Positions 1 through 8,192 of a stretch of 64,000 nucleotides of DNA are shown piece after piece (position 1 is the stretch's first letter; every line of letters starts with the position of its first letter). The notes beneath the pieces were generated by a model, which worked only from the letters and a program-made list of their open reading frames with translations, ran no database searches and was not told the origin of the DNA. The position numbers and the translations under genes are program-made. Source of the stretch: Granulicella rosea (GTDB lineage: Bacteria > Acidobacteriota > Terriglobia > Terriglobales > Acidobacteriaceae); the NCBI RefSeq assembly GCF_900188085.1, contig NZ_FZOU01000001.1, positions 1,399,595 through 1,463,594 of the forward strand. The letters are read 5' to 3'.

Positions 1-76
1 TTTCACGCCGGGTGATACATTCAACCCGGATAGCCTGTAGATTCAAAACGTTGGATACGCGGTACGGAGGATGGGC

Positions 77-661
77 ATGAAGGGTCTGTGGGTAGGTCTG
101 GGAGTCGTCGGAGTCATTGTGCTGGTGCTGCTGTTCACCGGCGGCAGCTACATCAGCGCGAAGAACGCGATGGTCCAGAAGAATGAAGATGTGGACCGCG
201 CGTACTCGCAGGTCAACATTCAGCAGCAGCGGCGCCTGGACCTGATCCCGAACCTGGTGGCTTCGGTGAAGGGTTATGTGAACGAAGAGACGACCGTGCT
301 GACGAACATTGCGAACGCCCGCGCGGGCGTCGTGGCGGCCGGTTCGGATCGCTCGGCGAGCATCAAGGCGAACAGCAACCTGGACGTGGCGATCAGCCCG
401 CTGCTCCGGCTGCAGGAGAACTACCCCAACCTGAAGTCGGACGCGCAGTTCATCCGACTGACGGACGAGCTGGCCGGAACCGAAAATCGCATCGCTGTCG
501 AGCGCGGCCGGTACAACAAGACGCTCGAGGACTACAACGTCTTCGTGCGCCAGTTCCCGAACAGCTTCTGGGCAAACATCGCCGGCTTCCACTACCGCGA
601 CGAGTACTTCAAGGGCGATCCCTCGAATGCAACCGCACCCAAGGTCGACTTCGGCAAATAG
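77..661 (+). CDS. LemA family membrane-anchored protein
   Basis: LemA-family protein of about 194 residues, the usual length. One hydrophobic segment at residues 3-25 is followed by the family's long helical part, with the recognisable stretch RLDLIPNLVASVKGY. The biochemical role of LemA proteins is unknown; they sit in the membrane with the helical domain outside the cytoplasm. The start is set by the ribosome site: GGAGG at 66-70 touches the ATG at 71 directly, so the ATG at 77 (six bases further) is the better start. It is followed by a good terminator. LemA genes are often followed by a TPM-domain gene; none is present here. Confidence 0.88.
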   Translation: MKGLWVGLGVVGVIVLVLLFTGGSYISAKNAMVQKNEDVDRAYSQVNIQQQRRLDLIPNLVASVKGYVNEETTVLTNIANARAGVVAAGSDRSASIKANSNLDVAISPLLRLQENYPNLKSDAQFIRLTDELAGTENRIAVERGRYNKTLEDYNVFVRQFPNSFWANIAGFHYRDEYFKGDPSNATAPKVDFGK

Positions 662-698
662 GCCGGGATAAGAAGGCATAACACCGATCTTCACCGAG

Positions 699-735
699 AG
701 CACCGATCAAAGACGTATTTCGATCGGTGCTTTTT
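699..735 (+). terminator. Rho-independent terminator after the LemA gene
   Basis: The arm AGCACCGATC (699-708) pairs with GATCGGTGCT (722-731), followed by a T run. It lies 38 bases after the stop codon. The rest of the gap to 938 repeats the word 'caccgat' and its complement several times (681-708, 722-730, 897-922) but shows no gene. Confidence 0.8.
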
Positions 736-938
736 GGGTTTGAGAATCGGTTTAGGAGATACTGGCCCGATCTGAAAGCGTACCTCAGCGGCTGAGGTCG
801 AAGTGCAAATACGGATGATGTGGTCTTACTGAAGCCGTGCCCCTAACAAAACGAATGACACCGGCGAGATAAGGGCAAAGGTGAAGCCCATATTTCATCG
901 GTGTCATCGGTGCAGATCGGTGTTAAGCCTTGCCGGAC

Positions 939-1280
939 TTAGAACGCGGCGATGGCCGCGGCCTCATCGTCCTTCACGTCGAAGACGGTATAGAGCTTGG
1001 TGATCTGCAGCAGGTCGTGGACTTTTTTGGTCAGGTTCAGCAGCTTCATCTCGCCGCCCGCGCCCTTCACACTGGTGTATGCGCTTACCAGTTCGCCGAT
1101 GCCGGAGCTGTCGATGTAGTTCACGTCGCCCAGGTTCAGCAGAATCTTGTTCGATCCCTTGGTCAGCACGTCGCGGACGGCATCGCGCAGCGTCACGCTG
1201 CCTTCACCGAGGGTGATGCGGCCGCTGAGGTCGAGAATCGTGACGCCATCCACCTGGCGCGTCTGAAATTTCATGCTCAT
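939..1280 (-). CDS. STAS-domain anti-sigma-factor antagonist (RsbV/SpoIIAA-like)
   Basis: A single STAS domain of 113 residues. The motif [11 protein letters not shown] carries the phosphorylatable serine of this family at residue 58, the same position as Ser58 of Bacillus SpoIIAA. In this family the unphosphorylated protein binds the partner kinase and releases its target, and phosphorylation by the kinase switches it off. AAGGAG lies 9 bases before the first ATG. The upstream gene on the same strand is the matching RsbW-like kinase, 60 bases away, so the two form a partner-switch operon. No sigma factor or PP2C phosphatase is encoded nearby, so the target is unknown. Confidence 0.88.
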   Translation of the reverse strand: MSMKFQTRQVDGVTILDLSGRITLGEGSVTLRDAVRDVLTKGSNKILLNLGDVNYIDSSGIGELVSAYTSVKGAGGEMKLLNLTKKVHDLLQITKLYTVFDVKDDEAAAIAAF

Positions 1281-1340
1281 GAAGTGAGTCTCCTTGGAAA
1301 TTGTGAATGCGAAGGAAGTTTCTGACTTGCGTTGTCTCGG

Positions 1341-1769
1341 CTATGCAGGGTTGCGATGCTTCACCAGGGTTACTTCTGTTCCGGGGTGCAACTGCCGAAA
1401 GTTTACCTCATCCATAAACGCGCGGATCAGAAAGATGCCGCGACCGGAGCCGCGCAGGATATTCTCCGGCGCAAGCGGGTCGGGAACGGAGTCGACATCG
1501 AGGCCCGGACCCTGGTCGGCGAGTTTGACGATCAGCGCCTGCGGCGTGAGTTCGAACGATGCCGTCACGGACAGGCCCGCCTCGTACCGGTTGCCATGCA
1601 TTACGGCGTTGACGGTCGCCTCGCGTACCGACATGGCGATGTTACCGACCGTGTCGTCGTCGAAACCCGCCTGACGAGCCCAGGATTCGGCGGTCTGCTC
1701 AAGCGTACGCACGGTGTCGAGGCTGGAACTCAGCGTGAAGCTGACGCGGCTTGTCGTCGAATCGGCCAA
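1341..1769 (-). CDS. RsbW-like anti-sigma serine kinase (HATPase_c)
   Basis: A GHKL-fold ATP-binding protein of 142 residues. N-box E50...N54 and HGN 58-60, G1 box D85-Q-G-P-G89 and the glycine lid G107-S-G-R-G111 are all present. In this family it phosphorylates the STAS antagonist and binds a sigma factor or other target. I chose the TTG at 1769 because AGGAGG (rev. 1781-1776) stands 6 bases before it. The upstream in-frame ATG at 1841 would add 24 residues unlike the family. It is the first gene of the pair, with the STAS antagonist downstream. Confidence 0.82.
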   Translation of the reverse strand: MADSTTSRVSFTLSSSLDTVRTLEQTAESWARQAGFDDDTVGNIAMSVREATVNAVMHGNRYEAGLSVTASFELTPQALIVKLADQGPGLDVDSVPDPLAPENILRGSGRGIFLIRAFMDEVNFRQLHPGTEVTLVKHRNPA

Positions 1770-1954
1770 GCATTTCCTCCTCGTAAGGACAAACCGGCTC
1801 TCAGACAGAAACTGAGGGGGTTGAAGGCAGTTTGCTTGCACCTCGCGGGATTGTCAAATCGGATAGCCCCGAACGGGTTCGAAACCTGCATCCTAACTTG
1901 TGCGATAGGATGCGGTTAGCGGCGGATTTCTTCCGCCCGCATTGCCAAAAAAGC

Positions 1955-1986
1955 GTCGTCATCCTGAACGCAGTGAAGAATCTCCG
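1955..1986 (-). repeat. Dispersed intergenic repeat fragment
   Basis: Read on the minus strand, it contains TTCACTGCGTTCAGGATGAC, a variant of the repeat family also seen near 12735, 40660 and 44574. It lies in the 189-base divergent gap between the rsbW-like gene and the MgtE_N gene. I see nothing else in this gap. Confidence 0.5.
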
Positions 1987-2030
1987 TATTTTGCCGTTCA
2001 GCCCCCATCTTTCCTGAAAGCAGCCGTCCT

Positions 2031-3311
2031 ATGAGCAAGCTGGGCAATCAAAGAACGAGCGTCTCCGCCCTGATGGGCGTTGCCGTCGCCGACTCGGCGG
2101 GCAGGCTGGCGGGACACGTCTGCGAGTTTGCCGTGTTGCCCGAGGCCGCAGGATCGCAGGTGGAGGCGCTCGTTCTAAAGCCCGCAACCGCGGTCGTCGC
2201 GGGTGGGGAGAAGGTCAAGCGGACGATCATCCGCGTCTGCGCGCTGCGCTGGAACGACGCCGGCGGACTGCAGACGCAGGCGGATCAGGCGCCGATTCCG
2301 CTGCCCGCGGACGAGAACTACCTGATGCTCGAACGCGATCTGCTCGACCAGCAGATCATCGACGTACATGGGCACAAGGTCGTCCGGGTAAACGACGTGG
2401 ACCTGGTCTGGGAGCGCCAGCCGGACGAGAGCCTGCAACTGCGCATCGCGGAGGTGGAGGTCGGCCTGCGCGGCGCAGCGCGGCGTCTGCTGAAGGGGCT
2501 GCCCGTGAGCGCCGTCGACAGGCTGGCCTGTCGTATCCGGCCAAGCGTTATTCCGTGGGACTTCGTCGACCTGATCGACCGCGACCCGGCGCGCCGCGTG
2601 CGGTTGAAGATCGAGCAGGACAAACTTTCGAAGATGCACCCGTCCGACCTGGCCGACATTCTCGAAGAGCTGGCACCGGCCGAGCGCGAGGCGCTTTTTT
2701 CGAGTCTCGACGAAGAAGTGGCTGCCGAGGCGCTCGAAGAGGTGCAGCCGAAGATGCAGAAGACGCTCATCGAGGGGCTGGACTCGGAGCGTATCGCAGG
2801 CATTCTCGAGGAGATGGACCCGGGCGCCGCCGCCGACCTGCTGTCCGAGCTCTCGGACGAGCGCTCCGACGCCATTCTTGAAGAGATGGACCCGAAGGAG
2901 CGGCAGGAGGTCGAGGATCTGCTGGACTACTCGCCCGACTCCGCCGCCGGCCTGATGACGAACGAGTACGTCTCGCTGCCGCCCGAGGCCACGGTTGCCG
3001 ACGCGCACACGGTGCTGCAGGCGTTCGAAGGCGATCTGGACAGCCTGACCGATCTTTTTCTGGTTGACGAGGCGCGCCATCTCCGCGGACAGGTTCCGCT
3101 GGTCAAACTGGTGCTCGCCGCGCCGGAGAAGGGGCTGGGCGAGATCGCCGACGAACACATGCATAGCATCGGACTGGACGCGAACGGCCGCAAGGTCGCC
3201 GAGCTCTTCGACAAGTACAACCTGCGCTGCCTGCCGGTGCTGGCCGACGACGGTCGACTGGCCGGCGTGGTGCATGCGGACCAGGTAATCGCCTGGCTGC
3301 GGACCCGGTAG
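2031..3311 (+). CDS. Soluble MgtE N-domain / CBS protein with PRC-barrel-like N-terminus
   Basis: A 426-residue protein without membrane segments. The first ~170 residues contain two PRC-barrel-like stretches (for example DQQIIDVHGHKVVRVNDVDLVW). Residues ~200-290 are an MgtE_N superhelical domain with repeated LEEMDP-type turns (HPSDLADILEEL, GILEEMDPGAAADLL, AILEEMDPKER). The end is a CBS-domain pair with AGLMTNEYVSLPPEATV and NLRCLPVLADDGRLAGVV. In true MgtE magnesium channels this cytosolic part senses Mg2+ and a five-helix membrane domain follows; the membrane domain is absent here. The next two genes are a glycosyltransferase (18 bases on) and an Nramp-type transporter, so a regulatory role in divalent-metal transport is inferred. 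The ATG at 2031 follows a weak ribosome site. Confidence 0.85.
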   Translation: MSKLGNQRTSVSALMGVAVADSAGRLAGHVCEFAVLPEAAGSQVEALVLKPATAVVAGGEKVKRTIIRVCALRWNDAGGLQTQADQAPIPLPADENYLMLERDLLDQQIIDVHGHKVVRVNDVDLVWERQPDESLQLRIAEVEVGLRGAARRLLKGLPVSAVDRLACRIRPSVIPWDFVDLIDRDPARRVRLKIEQDKLSKMHPSDLADILEELAPAEREALFSSLDEEVAAEALEEVQPKMQKTLIEGLDSERIAGILEEMDPGAAADLLSELSDERSDAILEEMDPKERQEVEDLLDYSPDSAAGLMTNEYVSLPPEATVADAHTVLQAFEGDLDSLTDLFLVDEARHLRGQVPLVKLVLAAPEKGLGEIADEHMHSIGLDANGRKVAELFDKYNLRCLPVLADDGRLAGVVHADQVIAWLRTR

Positions 3312-3329
3312 GGAAGGCGAATCGCGGCG

Positions 3330-4412
3330 ATGAAGATTCTTTATGCAGCCCCTCTTGAAGCCGGAAGCTCCGCCGTGTTGCGGGCGTTGGCGCTGGAGCG
3401 TCTGGGCCATGAGCTGATCCGCGTCAACACCGACGACTACCTGCTGACCGGGCCTGCGCTGCTGCGGAAGATTGCCTTCCGGTTGATGGCCGGGCCGCAC
3501 GTCGAACGGCTGAACCGCGATCTGCTGGCGTTGGCCGCGGAGCACCGGCCGGATGTCTTCTGGGCCGACAAGGTGCTCGAACTGAAGCCCGGCACGCTGG
3601 ACCGGATGCGCGCGCTCGGCATCGCGTCGCTCAGCTACATGATCGATAACTTCTTCGGCCCCCGGCGCGATCCGGGCTGGCGGCTGTACGCGCAGGACAT
3701 ACCCCACTTCGACCTGCACGTGACGCAGCGTGATGTGAACATACCCGAGTATCTCGCCGCCGGCGCGCGCGACGTCATCAAGATTCAGACCGCGTACGAG
3801 CCGACGCTCCACTTTCCGCCGCCGCCCGGCTGGTCGGACGCGGACCGCACGCGCGAGGTCAGCTTCGTCGGCACGCCTTACGATGAGCGCGCCGCCTTTC
3901 TGACGCGGCTGGGCGAAGCCGGGCTGCCGGTGACGATCTCGGGCGAATCCCGCGCGTGGCGGCGCGCCCTTTCGCCAAAGGCGTACACGCGGCTGTACGC
4001 GGGCGAGCCTCTCTACGATGCGAAGTACCGCGAAGCCATCTGGCGGTCGAAGATCAACCTGAGCTTCCTGACGCACTCCAACCGTGACGAGTTCACGCAT
4101 AAGAGCTTCGAGATCGCCGGCGCGGGCGGCTTCCTGCTGGCCGAACGCACACAGGGACATATTGATCGCTTCCGCGAGGGCGAAGAGGCCGTCTTCTTCT
4201 CGGACCTTGAAGAGTGCGTCGTACACATTCGCCGTTACCTGCCGGACGAGGCCGCGCGCGCGCGCATCGCCGCCGCGGGCCATGCACGCGCCGAGCGCGA
4301 CGGTTACCACAACGACCGGCAGATGGCGCTCGTCGTCGAGCGTCTGTCGACGATTCTGCCGCCGGTGCAGGCCGCCGCCGGATACAGTAAAGGGAAGGGC
4401 CAACCCTCATGA
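3330..4412 (+). CDS. Glycosyltransferase family protein (CgeB-like, GT-B)
   Basis: A 360-residue glycosyltransferase of the group with a Glyco_trans_1_2/CgeB-type C-terminal domain. The N-terminal Rossmann part starts MKILYAAPLEAGSSAVLRAL. The C-terminal part has SFVGTPYDERAAFL and the acceptor-side pattern ...KINLSFLTHSNRDEFTHKSFEIAGAGGFLL, typical of this clade. Substrate and product cannot be read from the sequence. It lies in a run between the MgtE_N/CBS gene and the Nramp gene, and its stop overlaps the Nramp start (ATGA), so the two are translationally coupled although their functions look unrelated. Confidence 0.8.
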   Translation: MKILYAAPLEAGSSAVLRALALERLGHELIRVNTDDYLLTGPALLRKIAFRLMAGPHVERLNRDLLALAAEHRPDVFWADKVLELKPGTLDRMRALGIASLSYMIDNFFGPRRDPGWRLYAQDIPHFDLHVTQRDVNIPEYLAAGARDVIKIQTAYEPTLHFPPPPGWSDADRTREVSFVGTPYDERAAFLTRLGEAGLPVTISGESRAWRRALSPKAYTRLYAGEPLYDAKYREAIWRSKINLSFLTHSNRDEFTHKSFEIAGAGGFLLAERTQGHIDRFREGEEAVFFSDLEECVVHIRRYLPDEAARARIAAAGHARAERDGYHNDRQMALVVERLSTILPPVQAAAGYSKGKGQPS

Positions 4413-5671
4413 GCAGCCGTTCCATCAATTTGCGGTCTTGGAAGACCCGCATCATCCTCTTCCTCGCCGTCCTGGGCCCGGGCTTTATCACCGCCAACGT
4501 CGACAACGACTCGGGCGGCATCTTCACCTATTCGCAGGCCGGCGCGGCCTACGGCTACACGCTGCTCTGGACGATGATCCCCATCACGCTCGCGCTGATC
4601 GTGGTGCAGGAGATGTGCGCGCGCATGGGCGCGGTGACGGGCAAGGGGCTGAGCGACCTCATCCGCGAGGAGTTCGGCCTCAGGATGACCTTCATCATCC
4701 TCATCCTGCTGGTGATCGTGAACTTCACGAACGTCATCACGGAGTTCTCGGGCATCGCGAGCTCGATGGGACTCTTCCACATCTCGAAGTTCATCTGCGT
4801 GCCGCTATCGGCGCTGCTGGTGTGGGCGCTGGTGGTCAAGGGCGACTACAAGAAGGTCGAGAAGGTCTTCCTGATCGCGAGCGTCTTTTACATCGCCTAT
4901 ATCGTCACCGGCGTCATCAGCGGGCCGGACTGGCATCTGGCGCTGGTCGAGACGATCAAGCTGCCCAAGCGCAGCGTGTGGAGCGACAAGACCTACGTCT
5001 ACATGACCGTCGGCGTCATCGGCACGACCATCACGCCGTGGATGCAGTTCTACCTGCAGTCGTCGATCGTCGAGAAGGGCGTGACGGTCCGGCAGTATAA
5101 GGCCTCGCGGCTGGACGTGATCGTCGGTTCGATCTTCACCGACATCGTCGCGTGGTTCATCGTGGTGGCGTGCGCGGCGACGCTCTACACCCACGGCATG
5201 CGCGACATCGCCGACGCCAGCACCGCGGCCGAGGCGATGAAGCCGCTCGCCGGCCAGTACGCCTTCATCCTCTTCGCGGCGGGGTTGTTCAACGCGTCCT
5301 TATTCGCCGCGTCGATTCTGCCGCTGACCACCGCCTACACCGTTTGCGAAGGCCTGGGCTTCGAGAGCGGGCTCGACAAGCAGTGGGGCGAGGCGCCGTT
5401 CTTCTACTGGTTCTATACGCTGCTGATCGCGCTGGGAGCAGGCGTGGTGCTGATCCCGAACTTCCCGATGGTGAAGGTGGCGATTCTGTCGCAGGTGTTG
5501 AATGGCGTGCTGCTGCCTGTCATCCTGATCTTCATGTTGCGGCTGATCAACAAGCACGAGCTGATGGGGAAGTACGTGAACTCGCTCTGGTTCAATATCG
5601 TGGCATGGGCTACGGCGGTCATTGTGATCGGGTTGAGCTCGGTGCTGGTGTTCAATGCCCTGCACGGGTGA
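4409..5671 (+). CDS. Nramp-family (SLC11) divalent metal transporter, atypical metal site
   Basis: A polytopic protein of 420 residues with the SLC11/Nramp fold and about 11 hydrophobic segments. The TM1 signature region reads GPGFITANVDNDSGG (residues 23-37), without the classical DPGN word. The TM6 region reads TITPWMQFYLQS (residues 207-218), where manganese/iron transporters have MPH, so the metal-binding methionine is absent. Loss of that methionine is described for Nramp-related magnesium transporters. With the MgtE_N/CBS gene two genes upstream, Mg2+ (or a broader hard-metal range) is a reasonable inference, not a demonstration. The start overlaps the previous stop (ATGA). Confidence 0.85.
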   Translation: MSSRSINLRSWKTRIILFLAVLGPGFITANVDNDSGGIFTYSQAGAAYGYTLLWTMIPITLALIVVQEMCARMGAVTGKGLSDLIREEFGLRMTFIILILLVIVNFTNVITEFSGIASSMGLFHISKFICVPLSALLVWALVVKGDYKKVEKVFLIASVFYIAYIVTGVISGPDWHLALVETIKLPKRSVWSDKTYVYMTVGVIGTTITPWMQFYLQSSIVEKGVTVRQYKASRLDVIVGSIFTDIVAWFIVVACAATLYTHGMRDIADASTAAEAMKPLAGQYAFILFAAGLFNASLFAASILPLTTAYTVCEGLGFESGLDKQWGEAPFFYWFYTLLIALGAGVVLIPNFPMVKVAILSQVLNGVLLPVILIFMLRLINKHELMGKYVNSLWFNIVAWATAVIVIGLSSVLVFNALHG

Positions 5672-5691
5672 ATCGGAGTTCGCTCCGATAC

Positions 5692-5800
5692 CCGTCATCT
5701 CGACCGGAGCGAAGCGTAGTGGAGAGACCACCGCATTTCGCTCTTGTCTTTGCTGTTCTTGTTTGTCCTCCTCAAAGAGGATCTGCTTCAATCTTGCCGG
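5692..5800 (-). repeat. Composite dispersed intergenic repeat (inverted copy)
   Basis: Read on the minus strand this is one unit containing GCAGATCCTC...GAGGACAAACAAGAA, then a short spacer, then GGTCTCTCC...CGCTCCGGTCGAGATGAC. The same two-part unit appears on the plus strand at 11405-11580 and 14775-14873. Confidence 0.65.
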
Positions 5801-5805
5801 ACCAA

Positions 5806-6237
5806 CTACACCGTCCGAAGCTCGGCTATGCGAGGGTCGCCAAGATAGACCGCGTCGCACAGCTCGAAGAGGACGCCGCGCAAATCCGTGCCAAGCGCTT
5901 GCTCGCGCGTTACGGTTGAGCCGACAAGGGAGTTGCTGGCGATAGGACGTAGCGCTGAGTCAATCGCCATAAATGATGGTTTTGATTCGTGATGACGAAA
6001 GGCCGCAGACAAGGCCATGCGATCAGTCGCTGCGGTTGCATCGCCCCATAAGCCGTAAATAAAGTCGAAGTTGGCCTCATGATTCGGATGCCCTGGAGTC
6101 CACTCAACGAAATAAGCAGCGGATGGCGATGTTCCATCATCCTGCTTCATGTAACCCCAGACACGCCGTGTCATCTTGCCGCAACACGCACAAGGTCCGA
6201 AGAGCCGCTCGTTCTCCGGTTCGAATTCCAGTTCCAT
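5806..6237 (-). CDS. Hypothetical protein with CxxC motif, coupled to the Nudix gene
   Basis: A 143-residue protein I do not recognise. Near the N-terminus it has CACCGK (a CxxC pair that could bind metal), followed by aromatic-rich stretches such as YFVEWTPGHPNHEANFDFIYG. The start ATG at 6237 shares one base with the stop of the upstream Nudix gene (TGATG), so translation is coupled. The longer open frame upstream of this ATG lies inside the Nudix gene and is not meaningful. No signal peptide or membrane segment is seen. Confidence 0.6.
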   Translation of the reverse strand: MELEFEPENERLFGPCACCGKMTRRVWGYMKQDDGTSPSAAYFVEWTPGHPNHEANFDFIYGLWGDATAATDRMALSAAFRHHESKPSFMAIDSALRPIASNSLVGSTVTREQALGTDLRGVLFELCDAVYLGDPRIAELRTV

Positions 6238-6698
6238 CACAGCAGCTTGCCTTCGCTCAAATCCTTGATCAGTCCCAGGTCCGCAGCCAGGAAGTCGTAC
6301 TCCATCAGCGCGGTCAGGGGAGACCAGCGCATGTCGTTGAAGATGCGGTTCTCGAGCTGGCCGCTGAACTCGTCCACCACGAAGAACTGCAGGTCGATCG
6401 CGCCGCCGTTGCGGTACTTGTGGCGCACGCGCGCGACCTTGCGGCCGATGGTGGCTGTGATGCCGAGTTCTTCCTGCAACTCGCGCGCCAGAGCCTCTTC
6501 GCTGGTCTCGCCGGCCTCGATCTTGCCGCCGGGAAACTCCCACTTCAGGCTCATCGGCTGGTCGGGCTTGCGCTGGCAGATCAGCACCTCGGCCACCGGC
6601 TCCGCAGGGCGCAGGATCAGCGCCGCCACCACCAGCCGAAGCGGCTTGAGAGGCGGTGCGTCACTCCGTTCGTCGAGCTTGCGGATCGAGTCTTTCAC
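6237..6698 (-). CDS. Nudix hydrolase, MutT-like (probable 8-oxo-dGTP diphosphatase)
   Basis: A compact Nudix protein of 153 residues. The Nudix box GGKIEAGETSEEALARELQ followed by EELGI carries the invariant G, E, RE and EE residues. The N-terminal beta strand LVVAALILRPAEPVAEVLICQR and P-x-SLKWEFPGGK fit the MutT/(8-oxo)-dGTP pyrophosphatase branch, which cleans damaged nucleotides from the pool; the substrate is inferred from similarity only. It is the upstream partner of the CxxC protein, with overlapping stop and start codons. Confidence 0.88.
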   Translation of the reverse strand: MKDSIRKLDERSDAPPLKPLRLVVAALILRPAEPVAEVLICQRKPDQPMSLKWEFPGGKIEAGETSEEALARELQEELGITATIGRKVARVRHKYRNGGAIDLQFFVVDEFSGQLENRIFNDMRWSPLTALMEYDFLAADLGLIKDLSEGKLL

Positions 6699-6735
6699 TG
6701 TCTGCCAGTTTAGACGCTTGCAAGCCCGGTTTGGA

Positions 6736-7473
6736 TTAGGTCGGCCGGACGGACGCAGGATAGTACACGGCCCAGTCCTCGCGGGCGCTGCGTTCGATCA
6801 GCGCAAGAGTCGGGTTGACCGGGAAGGCGCGGCGCGCAATCGCCAGCATCGCCGCGTCGTGGACCGAGTTGCCGAAGACCGCGTCCGGCGCCGTGATGCC
6901 CGCGTTCTTGAGCGAGGCGACCTTGCCTTCGTCGGTCGGGACGTCGAGCAGCCGGTTGGTCACCACGCCCGCCTCAACCGCCACGCGCGCCGAAAGCACC
7001 CGGTTCGCCGGAATGCCGAATCGCGTCACGCCCTCTTCGATGACCCAGTCGTTGGTTGAGCTGACCGCCCAGATGTCGCAGCCCTTGGCCTGCAAATCGT
7101 TGAGCAGCTTCAACATCTCGGGGAAGATGTTGCGTTCGATGTGGGTTGCGAAGAACTCCCGCGCGGCGGCGCGCAGCTCGTCCTCACGGAGTCCGGCGTA
7201 GACCTGCACCATCTCTCCGCAGATGGCGAGTTCGGAGACCTCGCCGCGCTTGTAGCCGCGGTAGCGTCCGTCGAGCCAGTCGGTGGCCTCGCGTCCCAGC
7301 AGGCCGGTCTTGGTCGTCCAGTGCATGAACGACGAGCCGGCATCGCCGGACCAGAGCGTTCCGTCACAATCGAAGACCGCGATGCGCGGGTTCAGTGCGT
7401 GGACGGCTTCATGAAATTCAAGGGTGCTTAAGGCTGCTGCGCTGATGGTATGGCTCACGTTACGTCTTCTCAC
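6736..7473 (-). CDS. HAD-superfamily hydrolase (phosphoserine-phosphatase-like)
   Basis: A HAD phosphatase of 245 residues. Motif I is FDCDGTLW (nucleophile D and general acid D), motif II is the SSTND stretch, and motif IV is VFGNSVHDAAM. The alpha-helical cap between motifs I and II suits the HAD-IB/SerB-like group. The physiological substrate is unknown. The start is uncertain: GTG at 7473 and GTG at 7458 are both in frame, and GAGAAG before the second is a weak ribosome site. Confidence 0.8.
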   Translation of the reverse strand: MRRRNVSHTISAAALSTLEFHEAVHALNPRIAVFDCDGTLWSGDAGSSFMHWTTKTGLLGREATDWLDGRYRGYKRGEVSELAICGEMVQVYAGLREDELRAAAREFFATHIERNIFPEMLKLLNDLQAKGCDIWAVSSTNDWVIEEGVTRFGIPANRVLSARVAVEAGVVTNRLLDVPTDEGKVASLKNAGITAPDAVFGNSVHDAAMLAIARRAFPVNPTLALIERSAREDWAVYYPASVRPT

Positions 7474-7538
7474 TTCGGGCGGCTAAATTCGATGAACCGA
7501 TTCTACCTGACGGGTCTCCGCCCAACTGCGCGCTCTGG

Positions 7539-8192
7539 CTAAATCGGCGGCAGGCCGGTGACGATCTCGACGCCAGCCGGCGGCGTGAAGACGAAGTCGG
7601 CATCCTTCGCCGGCACATTCTCCACCATGCCGGTGAAGCTGAACTCGGTCACCGCGCCATCCACCTCTTCGAGCCGCATGGCCGAGATCTCGCCCGACGC
7701 CGTCACCCTGAGGCTTAGCACCTTCAGCCGCTGCTGCATCCCTTTCGGAACGCCGGCGATGCGGAAGCCTTCGCCATCGGGCGTAACCGTAATGTTTTCA
7801 AGTTCTTTCTTCAGCTCCGTGTGTCCCAGCAGGAAGCGCAGGGGAGAGCGCAGGTCGTCGAGCTGCTTGGCTGGAATCTTCTGCGCCTGAGGATCGCCCG
7901 GCGTGTAGAACCAGGCAAACTTGCCGTCGAGCACGAAGACCTTTCCGGTGGGCGTGTCGTACGACCAGCGCATGCGGCCGGGCTTTTTCAGCAGCAGAGT
8001 GCCGGATTCGGATTTGTTCAATCCCATGCCGGTGTAGCGCTCCACGTAGCGTGTGCGCAGGGAGGCGAGGTGGTTGTAGTGGTCGTCCACCTTGTGCAGC
8101 AGGGCGTCGTTCTGGTTTGCGGACGGGGACGATTGGGCGGCTGCGGGAAGACTCACCGCAGCCGCCAGTGTCACAAGAAGCAGAGCCCGCAT
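7539..8192 (-). CDS. lolA: Outer-membrane lipoprotein carrier protein LolA
   Basis: A LolA-family periplasmic chaperone of 217 residues that carries lipoproteins from LolCDE to the outer membrane. It begins with a clear signal peptide (MRALLLVTLAAAVSLPAAAQ), then the family pattern RYVERYTG...SGTLLLKKPGRMRWSY and GKFAWFYTPGDPQAQK. The length is normal. Its ATG shares bases with the stop of the upstream pilin gene (TAATG), so the two are co-translated. Confidence 0.88.
   Translation of the reverse strand: MRALLLVTLAAAVSLPAAAQSSPSANQNDALLHKVDDHYNHLASLRTRYVERYTGMGLNKSESGTLLLKKPGRMRWSYDTPTGKVFVLDGKFAWFYTPGDPQAQKIPAKQLDDLRSPLRFLLGHTELKKELENITVTPDGEGFRIAGVPKGMQQRLKVLSLRVTASGEISAMRLEEVDGAVTEFSFTGMVENVPAKDADFVFTPPAGVEIVTGLPPI

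Noticed and set aside
662..938. Repeated 'caccgat' words after the LemA gene, considered as a CRISPR-like or operator array
   Set aside because: Spacing and unit length are irregular, and one pair is explained by a terminator stem.
2175..4403. A 742-codon open frame on the minus strand across the MgtE_N and glycosyltransferase genes
   Set aside because: Composition and lack of any motif mark it as a mirror frame of two real plus-strand genes.
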